Origin: Opisthorchis felineus
Taxonomy: Eukaryota > Platyhelminthes > Trematoda > Opisthorchiida > Opisthorchiidae
Length of the DNA: 64,000 nucleotides
Direction: 5' to 3'
Assembly (NCBI GenBank): GCA_004794785.1
Contig: SJOL01007411.1
Coordinates: 1,079,897-1,143,896, forward strand
The notes under the pieces were generated by a model. That model saw nothing but the letters and a program-made list of their open reading frames with translations, was not told where the DNA came from and did no database searches. Both the position numbers and the translations under genes were made by a program. This document shows, in pieces, positions 49,004 to 58,053 of the stretch. How positions within the stretch are numbered: position 1 is the stretch's first letter; every line of letters starts with the position of its first letter.

Positions 49004-52000
49004 GTGGGGCTCACGTGTGAGGAATGTGGCAAGTGCTGCAAATCGAAAGCTGGCTTGGTAGCCCACCACCGAGTTCACAACAATGAAAGTGTTGGTACGA
49101 ACATGGTCGCCCAGTTGGCCTGCGCTGGTTGCTCCCGCCTTTTTCCGACGAAAATTGGCCTGAGTCAACATCGCCGGCACGTACACCCCACCCAGCATAA
49201 TGCAGATAAGCTTGGCCGAGTGAAGTATTCCGGGGCCCGTTGGTCCCAACAAGAGTCACAACCGTTCTTGCGCCTGGCTAACAATTTATATCCGTCTTGT
49301 GGCAGGCGAACCGCGCTGTTCGCGAGATTGGAGCAGTATTTTCCTGGTCGATCGGCGATCAGCATCAAAACCAGGTTACGGGTGCTTAGCTGGCAAGCAC
49401 AACAGGACGAATCATCATCTGGTGGCCCTGACCAAACTATCAGTCAAACAACGGCCTACTCGTCAGAAACTGATGACTATAGCGTCTGGTTTAAACAAAC
49501 CGTGGATTGCTCCGTGTCACTCTTGGAATCCTATGCTGACAGTTCGCCTGCTAGTGTTGACCTCCTGGCATTTGCCCGAGGGTTGCAGTCTGGCATCATG
49601 ACACCGGAGCAAGTCCTGTCGCTTCTGGACCTCCACGCCTCCAGGACATTTCCACACATCTGGAAAACTGTATCCCGACGCCGTCGTCAGTTAGCCCATC
49701 GGATTCCGGTCAACCGAAAGCAGATCCGCCGAGCCAACTACGCCGCCATCCAGACCCTATACCACCAAAGACGGAAAGATGCAGCGTCTGCTGTGCTCGA
49801 TGGGTCATGGAAGGATCTATACAAAGGTAACTGCGGCCTACCTCTGAACGCCGAGCAGTACTGGAAACAGGTGCTCTCAGCTCCAAAACACGTGGATAGC
49901 CGGCCAAGTCGCGTAGTAGTACCATCCGATTGGAGCTTGATCGAGCCAATTACAGGAGAGGAAGTCGGTCGTACGATCCGTTTAATGGGCAATTCGTCCC
50001 CAGGCCTGGACAAGCTCACGCCCAGGATGCTCCGCCGGTTCAATGCTAACGCGCTTGCTGGGTATTTCAACTTACTCTTATTATCTGGGGGTTGTCCCCC
50101 ACATCTGTGTCGTGCCCGTATTACTCTAGTTCCGAAGGTCCCAAATCCGACTTCACCGGATCAACTGAGACCGATCTCCGTGTCATCCATTCTTGTCCGA
50201 TGCTTTCATAAGGTGCTTGCTGATCGCTGGAGTCGTAGATTGCAACTGCCCTCACTCCAGTTTGCATTTCTACATCGAGACGGTTGTTTGGAAGCTACAT
50301 CGCTGTTACATGCCCTGCTTCGTCACTCTTCAGCGACTGCTTCTAACCTCAGCTTGGCGTTTGTTGATATCTCGAAAGCGTTTGATTCGGTTTCGCATGA
50401 CACAATCGTCAGATCTGCCAAGGCGTTTGGAGCACCGTCACCTCTAGTTCGATACATCGCACAGTCCTATGAGAATGCTGTAGCAGTTTTCCCCAATTCC
50501 GAGGTCCACTGCCACAGAGGTGTGAGGCAAGGAGATCCACTCTCCCCATTATTGTTCATCATGGCAATGGATGAGGTTCTTGGATTGTCGATGCCGCAAC
50601 TGGGATATCAGTTCCATGACACCCTAGTAGATGGTTTTGCCTTCGCTGACGACTGGGTCGTGTGTGCAGAAAGTCAGGCTCGCCTTAAAGAGAAGCTTGA
50701 AGCTGCTGCGGTCGAGTTGGGAAGAGCTGGTATGAAGATAAACGCCCGAAAGACGAAAGCGATGGTGATTTGTGGGGACAGGAAACATCGGGCGACAGCA
50801 GTCTCAGTCGAACCATTTTGCTTCGCCGAGGAACTCATCACTCCTCTGGGTCCGACAGACACCGTAACATATTTGGGCATCCCCTTTACTTTCAAGGGGA
50901 AAGGGGTCTTCAACCACCGACAGCATCTGCTCAAACTGCTCGATGAGGTGACGCGTGCCCCGTTGAAGCCTCATCAAAGAATAGAGATCACGAGGAACTA
51001 CCTGATACCAAGGCTGACATATTCGCTCGTGCTCGGCCAAGTCCACCGAAACACGCTCAAAAGGTTGGACAACTACATCAGGCAATCTATTCGTGGCTGG
51101 CTACGTCTACCGAAGGACACCCGGATCAGCTACATCCACGCCGGTAAACAACATGGGGGACTTGGTATCCCAAGTCTGAGTGCAACAATCCCGATGCAGC
51201 GGAGAGCGCTTATGGAAAAGCTCTTTTCTACCCAGTGCCGAGTACTACGCAATGTAGTCAACGATTCCGCATTTGGCAAGATTGTTCGGGATCTCAGCCT
51301 TCCGATCCGAGTCCATGGTGCATGCGTAAACACCAAGGAAGAGCTGGTGGCTGCTTGGGGTGATAGTCTGCACAACAGCGTTGACGGTCGCGGTTTACGA
51401 GAGTTGGTCGCTTCACCCCTTTCGAATCGATGGCTCGTATTTCCAGAACGAGTGTTTCCTCGGATATTTATCCGCGGTATCCAGCTCCGATGCAACCTGC
51501 TCAGGACGAGAGTTAGAAGCGCTCGGCATGGTCATGGTGGCCAGACGATCTTATGTCGTGGAAACTGTGGCCAACCGGAGAGTTTGGTGCATATTTTGCA
51601 GTCCTGCTGGATCACGCATGATGCCAGATGTGCTCGTCATAATCGGGTTGCAAGGGAACTCGCAAAGCGTCTCCGTCGCCTGGGATACACCGTCTTCGAG
51701 GAGTTGAGAGCACCTACTTCGACGTCCTTCATCAAGCCTGACCTAATCGCTGTTCGGGAGCGCCGAGCAACTGTGATAGACGTTAGCATAGTCTCGGATG
51801 GGCGCGGAGTGACTGTGTGGAATGAGAAGAAGCAGAAGTATGGTGCTGATGAATATTCCCTCGCCATAATCTCAGCCCTACGTGCAATTGGTTGTGATGT
51901 CGACTTTTTGGTCCACCAACCGATGATCATCTCTTATCGAGGTATCTGCTTTCCTCAATCCGCCAAGGCTGTTATTGGACTGGGACTTCCTAAGGTCACA

Positions 52001-52078
52001 GTCAGTGACTTGTGTTTGCTTGCCATTGTGGGCTCCCTGCGTACTTACGACACTTTTATGCGTGGTACATGGCGTTGA
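49004..52078 (+). CDS. R2 retrotransposon protein: zinc fingers, RT, endonuclease
   Basis: A single 1,024-codon frame with no stop. Numbering from 49004: C2H2 finger 1 at C5, C8, H21, H25; finger 2 at C40, C43, H56, H61; a Myb-like segment at about 72-130 (W80, W130). The RT core has VDISKAFDS with D455, GVRQGDPLSP, FADD at 547-550 with D549/D550, KINARKTKAM, and YLGIPF. There is a CCHC knuckle at C851, C855, H863, C868, and a restriction-like endonuclease with PD at 912-913, D926 and a following KKQKYG. All catalytic residues are present. The protein should bind the target, nick it and copy the element RNA. 49004 is a GTG and not a credible start: the frame is open back to 48821 without an ATG, and the first ATG (49103) falls between the fingers. 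Confidence 0.93.
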   Translation: MGLTCEECGKCCKSKAGLVAHHRVHNNESVGTNMVAQLACAGCSRLFPTKIGLSQHRRHVHPTQHNADKLGRVKYSGARWSQQESQPFLRLANNLYPSCGRRTALFARLEQYFPGRSAISIKTRLRVLSWQAQQDESSSGGPDQTISQTTAYSSETDDYSVWFKQTVDCSVSLLESYADSSPASVDLLAFARGLQSGIMTPEQVLSLLDLHASRTFPHIWKTVSRRRRQLAHRIPVNRKQIRRANYAAIQTLYHQRRKDAASAVLDGSWKDLYKGNCGLPLNAEQYWKQVLSAPKHVDSRPSRVVVPSDWSLIEPITGEEVGRTIRLMGNSSPGLDKLTPRMLRRFNANALAGYFNLLLLSGGCPPHLCRARITLVPKVPNPTSPDQLRPISVSSILVRCFHKVLADRWSRRLQLPSLQFAFLHRDGCLEATSLLHALLRHSSATASNLSLAFVDISKAFDSVSHDTIVRSAKAFGAPSPLVRYIAQSYENAVAVFPNSEVHCHRGVRQGDPLSPLLFIMAMDEVLGLSMPQLGYQFHDTLVDGFAFADDWVVCAESQARLKEKLEAAAVELGRAGMKINARKTKAMVICGDRKHRATAVSVEPFCFAEELITPLGPTDTVTYLGIPFTFKGKGVFNHRQHLLKLLDEVTRAPLKPHQRIEITRNYLIPRLTYSLVLGQVHRNTLKRLDNYIRQSIRGWLRLPKDTRISYIHAGKQHGGLGIPSLSATIPMQRRALMEKLFSTQCRVLRNVVNDSAFGKIVRDLSLPIRVHGACVNTKEELVAAWGDSLHNSVDGRGLRELVASPLSNRWLVFPERVFPRIFIRGIQLRCNLLRTRVRSARHGHGGQTILCRGNCGQPESLVHILQSCWITHDARCARHNRVARELAKRLRRLGYTVFEELRAPTSTSFIKPDLIAVRERRATVIDVSIVSDGRGVTVWNEKKQKYGADEYSLAIISALRAIGCDVDFLVHQPMIISYRGICFPQSAKAVIGLGLPKVTVSDLCLLAIVGSLRTYDTFMRGTWR

Positions 52079-52410
52079 GTGCACATTCTTGCCATTGAAT
52101 CTCACACCAGACCCAGTATGACGGACACTTTGTGCCTGATGTGCGAGTCTTGACTGTGCTAGCGCTTACCGCGCCTTGAAGAGCATTCAGCATTGTTTGT
52201 CCTTTCTTCGGCTGTTGATCTTTACACGCGTGTTTCCATACCAAAATTCTTACATACGTTGGAATTCATCTTATCTGACTGGAACTGTTGGTGGCATGAC
52301 TCCGAAAGAGACGTTTCTGTCTTTTACTTCATATTCTCCTGTAACACTTTCACATTCATCGCTTGCACTTACTTTTTATGTCTGTGCACATGCTCTTCAA
52401 AAATAAACGA
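52079..52410 (+). other. R2 element 3' untranslated region
   Basis: About 330 nt after the TGA stop (52076-52078), non-coding and more pyrimidine-rich than the ORF, ending near an A-rich stretch. In R2 elements the 3' UTR RNA is folded and recognised by the protein to start target-primed reverse transcription. I cannot define the fold or the exact end. Confidence 0.5.
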
Positions 52411-54095
52411 TAAATTACCTGTATAGAATACCAGGTTAGCCTTATTGAAGATAATTCTGGTGAGACAGAAGGGTTACTGAATGTTCGGTTGCGTTTGAAC
52501 ATTAAAAGCTCATTCTACATGCTACCACACAATCAACTTCAGCACATTTGAGTATATGTGTCTCCACTGAAACACTGCCTCCATAATACTCATGAAAGAT
52601 GGAATCCAAGTTACATTAGGCTCCTTGGGATAAGTACAAGTTAGCTGCAACGGCTTCGTTAAAAACAAGTTGGCCGAAAGCCTTCTGGATGCTCATGTGT
52701 CCATTGTACTTCTCTTCAAAATGACAAATTGTTTCTTGACTGCCTTTAGCATTCTGCTGGAATAAACCAACCAGACATCCGAAAATCAACAGAGCTTTTC
52801 GAGTTCGTATATACGCAGGTGACAAACGTCTCTGTTCGTGCTGTCCCATTTCGTGCAGTGGTAATTCAGCGCAAAACCTCTGATGACATCACTTGATGCC
52901 TAATTTAGCAACGTTGTCGAAAGAAGACCATTGGCTCATTCAAACAATCGCCTGATTATTAGCGTACAGCCGAAATGTTTGACCTAAAGAGCAGTTGCTT
53001 CTCGCAAAGGCAAGAGCATAACCGAGTACGAGGCCTGGATTGTTCAGATGTTTCAGAAAACATATTCCTGGTTTCTGATAATACCAGCCGCACTAACAAT
53101 TTTGGTACAGTTGTAACTTTCTAGATAAGTAGAAATAGATAGGATATATACCACTGCTTAAAGCTTACATTAACAAGTCGGTCTCTGTTTTAAAGTCAGC
53201 GAAAAACAAATACGGCCAAAATGATCAGTCGTTGGTGTGCTAACTTTTACTTCTATGAGTGATTGGATTAAGCATACATGTAGCACATTTTGCCTTGGTA
53301 TGCCTAGCAAATTTCTGGCGAAAAACGTTCGTCGTCATGATGACACCCTGCCAAAGTGATGAATCTCGAATCTCGTTGGTATTAACGATCAAAATCTTCC
53401 GTAAGAAGAATATTCTGCAGAGTTGAAATTATTTACCTGCACCCTGCTGTAATTAATAGTGACAGTTTAAGCCGTTTTAAGTGATTAACTGAAAAGGACT
53501 TAGGTGTTAAGGTGTTGTTAACGTGTTATCGGTAACCAGCGCTTCATGAGACAGTTTGAGTTGTCTACCTCGGAGCTAAACTGAGTGTTTGTTGCGACGG
53601 AAGGTATAGCCCAGCAGAGAAGTTGAAATGAGGTTCTACGACAGTGAAAACTACGAGCTTACTTCACTGTGCGCATAATTTGTTAGGATGGCATATGTAT
53701 CCCAAAGTATTAGGCACCTTTATTCATAAGGAAATACATACCCAGAAGTTTGTGGATTTCGTGATACTTGTTATACCCAGTAGCTCCTCATCTTGTACAT
53801 CACGTGTGTTTCCTCTATCCTGTGGCATCATCTAATCCCACGTCTTGTAATTTTGGTTCTCATGCTGACGCCAACTGCTAATAAATCAGATTGTTTTGGT
53901 TTGATTTGAAATACAGCTATGAAGCGCACTTCATTCGGAAAATCAATAGTGGAACCAACTTGATCAGTAGTGAGGAAAACCAGTGACCACCCCACCATTA
54001 TATCCTAGATTATTTGCATATTGTGACATTGTTGGAACAAAATGCTGGAGAATTCATGGGCAGGTCTCTCACCTGCAACTTGCACTGCGTTTTAG
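52411..54095. other. Probable intron or flank between R2 and TRPC-like exon
   Basis: AT-rich, no domain recognised. The minus frame 52616-52849 has no family resemblance. The 3' end (GCACTGCGTTTTAG) acts as the acceptor for the exon at 54096. Confidence 0.4.
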
Positions 54096-54272
54096 GAAGA
54101 GTATTCCGAATTGGCCGTTAAATGCATGGAATTCGCCGTGAGCTGTATTGATTTGTGCAGAACGTCAGACGAAGTTCATTGCCTGCTGCGCGGCGACTTT
54201 GATCAAACTGGATACGATCAGAAGCATCCACTGGAGACAGTAAAGATTGCCATTCGAAGCAGGGAGAAAAAA
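54096..54272 (+). CDS. Exon of a TRPC-like cation channel
   Basis: A 177-nt, 59-codon exon, phase 0 at both ends. The acceptor is CGTTTTAG (AG at 54094-54095) and the donor GTAAGC at 54273. The peptide starts EEYSELAVKCMEFAVSCIDL, continues CRTSDEVHCLLRGDFD and ends HPLETVKIAIRSREKK. It matches the helical linker between the ankyrin repeats and transmembrane domain of TRPC channels: EEY..L...C..FA...LD.CR.S.EV...L.GD..., then PL..(L/V)K.AI....KK. The channel would be a plasma-membrane, phospholipase-C-linked calcium-permeable channel. The next TRPC exon should begin with a sequence like FVAHPNCQQ. I did not find it or any upstream exon here, so introns may be long or this exon could be a relic. 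The family call is from memory of TRPC sequences. Confidence 0.55.
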
Positions 54273-55799
54273 GTAAGCCTTTCTTCAATGTGGTTTACAT
54301 TGTGTCAGTTTAGTTTCGATACTCAGTTTTCTTGTCCTGAAGTGTGCAAGGAGTAACGGTGCTGTTTTGTTTTGTTTTGAATGATCGGATGTATTCCAAA
54401 ATGCCCCAAGAGGGACCAAACATCACGCCAAAAGAGCATGATTTTTAATCCGGTCGGTGACACACGTGCTGAATAGTGGTAGACTACGGTCTGCTATCTT
54501 GTACCTTTTATCTCTCCACATTTTCATGGCACCTAGTGCATTTCCGTTCTTATCGCTCCGCGTGAGTTTGACAAGGTATTTGGATGGTGTACGAGTTACT
54601 GTGCTTCTTGGATGCTCACTGTATCCTACTGTCAGTGAATTGCTGTGTGTATCCTAAACACTTGCTGTTATCTCTTAGTTCATGTTATCTTATCCATAAT
54701 AGTGCTCATCTAAGAAGGGTGTGTCCATTCTGAAGTGTATAAATAGATAACAAAAAATTGGGTCACTAATGAAAAATTCACTCATCCGCACGCCATACCC
54801 CACACTCGATCAAATTTCAAGCGTTTTTTGACATGGCCTTGGTTCAGCATCAATATTCCCATCATGTGCTATAGAGTAGCATTTGACCAGTCCTGAAACA
54901 CGTATCTGACTTCGTATTTTGCCTTGATCGGAGCTCATGAGGTAAAATTAAATGCATTTGCCAAGTCAGACCTTTGTTAGGTTCATCCTTTCAAGGCAAC
55001 TGTTTGAAGTCAGTACTGATCTACTAGCATAGAAGCCATGTAATTGCCGACTCCAATATCTGGGGAACTGGCGAAACTACATAAATAAAGAATTATGTAT
55101 ACTTGCAATATTGAATGTATCTAATCAACAGACCCGAATGAATAAACGTGCTTTGAAGAGATTTTCTGCTGTGTTCAAGAATGTCACGAAGCAAAAATCA
55201 GACAGCGAGCTGTATGTACCTGCCACTGCGATGCACTTCGTTGAATGGCACTCTTGAAATAGCTCATGAGTTAACGCGTAACCAAATGGTATGTGGATTG
55301 AGTTCAGCCTCTCCCGTCTTCTTGATTTCTCCTATCTAGCAGTGAACAGTTTGTTAGTATCTAGGCTAATAATTAATGAAGCTATCCACTTTTTAAACGT
55401 CCTCCGCTCTTGTTCAGCTTAGAGCAGCCAACGTTTTAACTTATATCACCCAAAGTAGCTGGTCTGTGACCCTATGATTCTATTGTTACTTTGACCGTGT
55501 TGGGTTCCAAGGTGTGCGAAACGCTACTGAGGTCACTTAACTAGTCCAATCGACAACTACTCTAGTCTGCTTGCGACGTCTATGATGTACGCGGATTCAA
55601 ACCCTGAGGCTTCAACGTCAAAACACGAGTGGTATTCAGAATCGCCTAATAGGCTGTCAGTGCGAGAAATAGATTAGTTCAAAGGACTCTACTGAAGAGT
55701 AGTACGCTTGGGTCTACTAGCGCTAGTGGCTTGTAAAATCAAAACGAAAGATCCAGGTACAACAGGCATGAACGATAAGACACATCTGGGGTGAACACG
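54273..55799. other. Probable intron of the TRPC-like gene
   Basis: It starts with the donor GTAAGC. AT-rich, with a short GTTTT repeat at about 54363-54379. No further exon is recognised. Confidence 0.35.
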
Positions 55800-55862
55800 T
55801 ACCATCGACCTCCCGCTTACCGGGCGGGTGCTCCACCGATTAAGCTATTAAGGACTCTTATT
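55800..55862 (-). repeat. tRNA-derived SINE remnant (minus strand)
   Basis: The minus strand reads TAGCTTAATCGGTGGAGCA, an A-box-like block, then a GC-rich anticodon-arm-like stem CCCGCCC...GCGGG and GAGGTCGATGG where the B box is expected. The stem-loop and order are tRNA-like, but the GTTCGAATCC core of the B box is lost. An old SINE or tRNA pseudogene is the best reading. Confidence 0.35.
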
Positions 55863-57843
55863 CTCCGCTGCTCTTATTAACTTGAGTTCACTTCTTTATG
55901 TCACACATCTGCCCAAAATATTAACACTTGTCATCTGACAGCACCATTGATGAGTCCATTTGTTTGAATAGTGAATGGTTAAATGTACCTAAAGAAACTT
56001 CGTCCAACTTCACGTAGAATAGAAGGGCACTTAGTTTAACTTGAGCTCATAAATCTGAGTGCACAAAGTAAAAATCTTCTACTAAGTGGACCAGAGCTGT
56101 ACCAAATGAGATAAGGAGTACTTCTGTTTACATGGATACTATAACAACCAGGGGTGCATTTCAATTAAATGTAGTTGAGCAGGAGCGTCCGTGAACAACT
56201 TCCTGATGAATACCTGTGTGGTGGTAAACACAGTAGAGCTATGAGGAGGTGAAATAGCTGAGAGTCGTAAATAAACTTATAATAAGTAAGACACATTCAA
56301 CACATTCGTCGGGTTGCGTTCTGGGATCGGACCTTCGTCCAGGCACTCCGCAAGCAAAACACATTAAAATGGGTGAAGCCTTCTTGGCTGACAAGAATAC
56401 TCATCAAGTACATAATCGGGCGAACAGAACGTCATATCACGAATGGGCAATGATAGAAATGATGATGATGAGAAATACATTTTGAATGGTTCAGATATCT
56501 TGATCTGTTAGTAGCACCTTAGGTAAACTGAAGGAATTCAGTGTAACCGAAATGAAAATGTGAAACATGTGTGATTTGAGATTCTGTTTTCCGTGGTAGA
56601 TAAATTCCACACGGTTAAACCAGACGAAAGTCGCTGTCGACTTCTGTTTTAAGACACTTGCAGATCTCTTCTTCCTGTTCATCTTTAGAGAACAGATAGG
56701 ATAAACATTGTCGCATTCAGAAAACACCTTGAGTCGTACAGTCTGATGGTCCTATCCCGAATACTTGAATATTAAACTCTCCCGCACAGAAGTACAAAAA
56801 TTTTGAGATATGATGATATGATGAAAGCTGTGACGGAATGGGGAAACAGATTTCGGGACAGAAAGCTGAAAGGATTCAATGGGTGTTTCAAAAGTTACGT
56901 TACAGCGTCAAAACGGAGAGGGTGGCATATCCTGAAACATATTGATCTATGCGCTTGGTGTGAACCTACTTTGGTAAGGTTTGCTTTTCTTCATAAAACA
57001 ATGGTTGCAAACTGAAATTAATCAGAAATTCAGTAATCAGTTGCTTCCAAGAATGCGTTTGAAATTCGTATATCTCAAGCATACGAGGAGCGGAGTGACC
57101 TTAACAGCATTTCACACACCATGCCTATGATCAAATACTTTCGTGAAATATTAGCCTCCAATCCTTCTTCGCATTGCAGACGTGCACCAAATCACCATAA
57201 GAACTGGAACATTTGAATTTATTGGTAAATGCAACGGAGGGTTTGGATCACCTTGCCTGACAATGGTGGTTGGCTCTGCCACTACTTGCCACTTGTCAAG
57301 CCCCATTAATATTGTAACCCTCGTACCAAGAGATCCAAGGTCCCAGTACTGCTGTATCCTATACAAATACATAGCAACCTGGCTTCCCGTGTTGTGAAGA
57401 TTAGGGTTTCACCTGTCCCGTCAATGTCCTCGGTTCAGGCCCGCCTACACTATAAAATGCGAGCAGTGCTGAGGAGTTGCAACAGACATAGAACACGTAT
57501 GACTTTCTTCAGAATAGATCTCACTGAAGTACAAGACCCAAAACTGAAACATAAAAAATACTCCTTTCGCCGCAAAGTACGCTTATGGTGCTTTTTCAGC
57601 TGTATTAAGTGAAGTTACTAAATGCCAATCCTCTCACGATTTCAGTTATCCTTATCCATGTGGCCATCTGTCGAGCAAGTAATCTTTGGATTTAAATTGT
57701 ACATCAAACCCTTGGTCCGCCTTACTTCTGCACCCTTGCATGCATCAAAAAGACGTTAAAGCTTCAGTTACACTGACCTGTTAGGTTAATTACAGTCGAA
57801 CTTATCTGTGGAGTCTGATTTTTAGTCTTGATCTGTCAGCTTC
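55863..57843. other. Intergenic or intronic DNA, no gene assigned
   Basis: No domain recognised. Overlapping frames on both strands at 57151-57397 (about 72 codons each) and GC above background suggest a small repeat-derived patch. The pyrimidine-rich end before 57829 (CTGATTTTTAG) could be a splice acceptor. Confidence 0.35.
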
Positions 57844-58053
57844 ATGGTTGATAAAGCCATTAAAAATAATTTGCTTTTAGTAAGTGAGGTTATCGAAACC
57901 CCAAACCCAAATGGTGAATATAGAAGCGATATCTACCCCGAGAATAACAAGAAAGTTTTATCTCTTGCTCTCCGTGAAGAATTGGCTTGGATCCTGGACA
58001 TGTGTGATAATCTCACTTGCAAGTTAGTTCAGATTCCTCCACTTGAGAAGTAA
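57844..58053 (+). CDS. Candidate short coding exon, unknown protein
   Basis: A 69-codon frame from an ATG to TAA. It reads VDKAIKNNLLLVSEVIETPN, then REELAWILDMCDNLTCKLVQ, and ends IPPLEK. The composition is soluble-protein-like (charged, with regular hydrophobics). An intron acceptor-like TTTTTAG lies 16 nt upstream, but the frame meets a TGA before it, so the ATG would have to be used. I recognise no family. It may be a terminal exon of the TRPC-like gene, another gene, or chance. Confidence 0.2.
   Translation: MVDKAIKNNLLLVSEVIETPNPNGEYRSDIYPENNKKVLSLALREELAWILDMCDNLTCKLVQIPPLEK

Larger units (their letters stand above)
48807..52410 (+). mobile_element. R2-clade non-LTR retrotransposon, apparently intact
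   Basis: The element comprises an HDV-like ribozyme at the 5' end, one long uninterrupted reading frame and about 330 nt of 3' UTR. It has a site-specific R2-type architecture: N-terminal zinc fingers and Myb-like DNA binding, a central RT, and a C-terminal CCHC knuckle plus restriction-like endonuclease, used for target-primed reverse transcription. GC content is clearly higher than in the flanks. The 5' boundary is predicted from the ribozyme fold. The 3' end is uncertain, placed near the A-rich AAAAATAAACGATAAA at about 52400. TTGAAGA occurs just 5' of the element (48795-48801) and again at about 52444, a weak candidate for a target duplication. The flanks are not 28S rDNA. Confidence 0.85.

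Noticed and set aside
49165..51930. Several 60-121 codon frames on both strands inside the R2 region
   Set aside because: They are shadows of the R2 reading frame caused by its higher GC content.
57151..57397. Overlapping ~72-codon frames on both strands
   Set aside because: Both strands look equally plausible and neither matches a family, so no gene is called.
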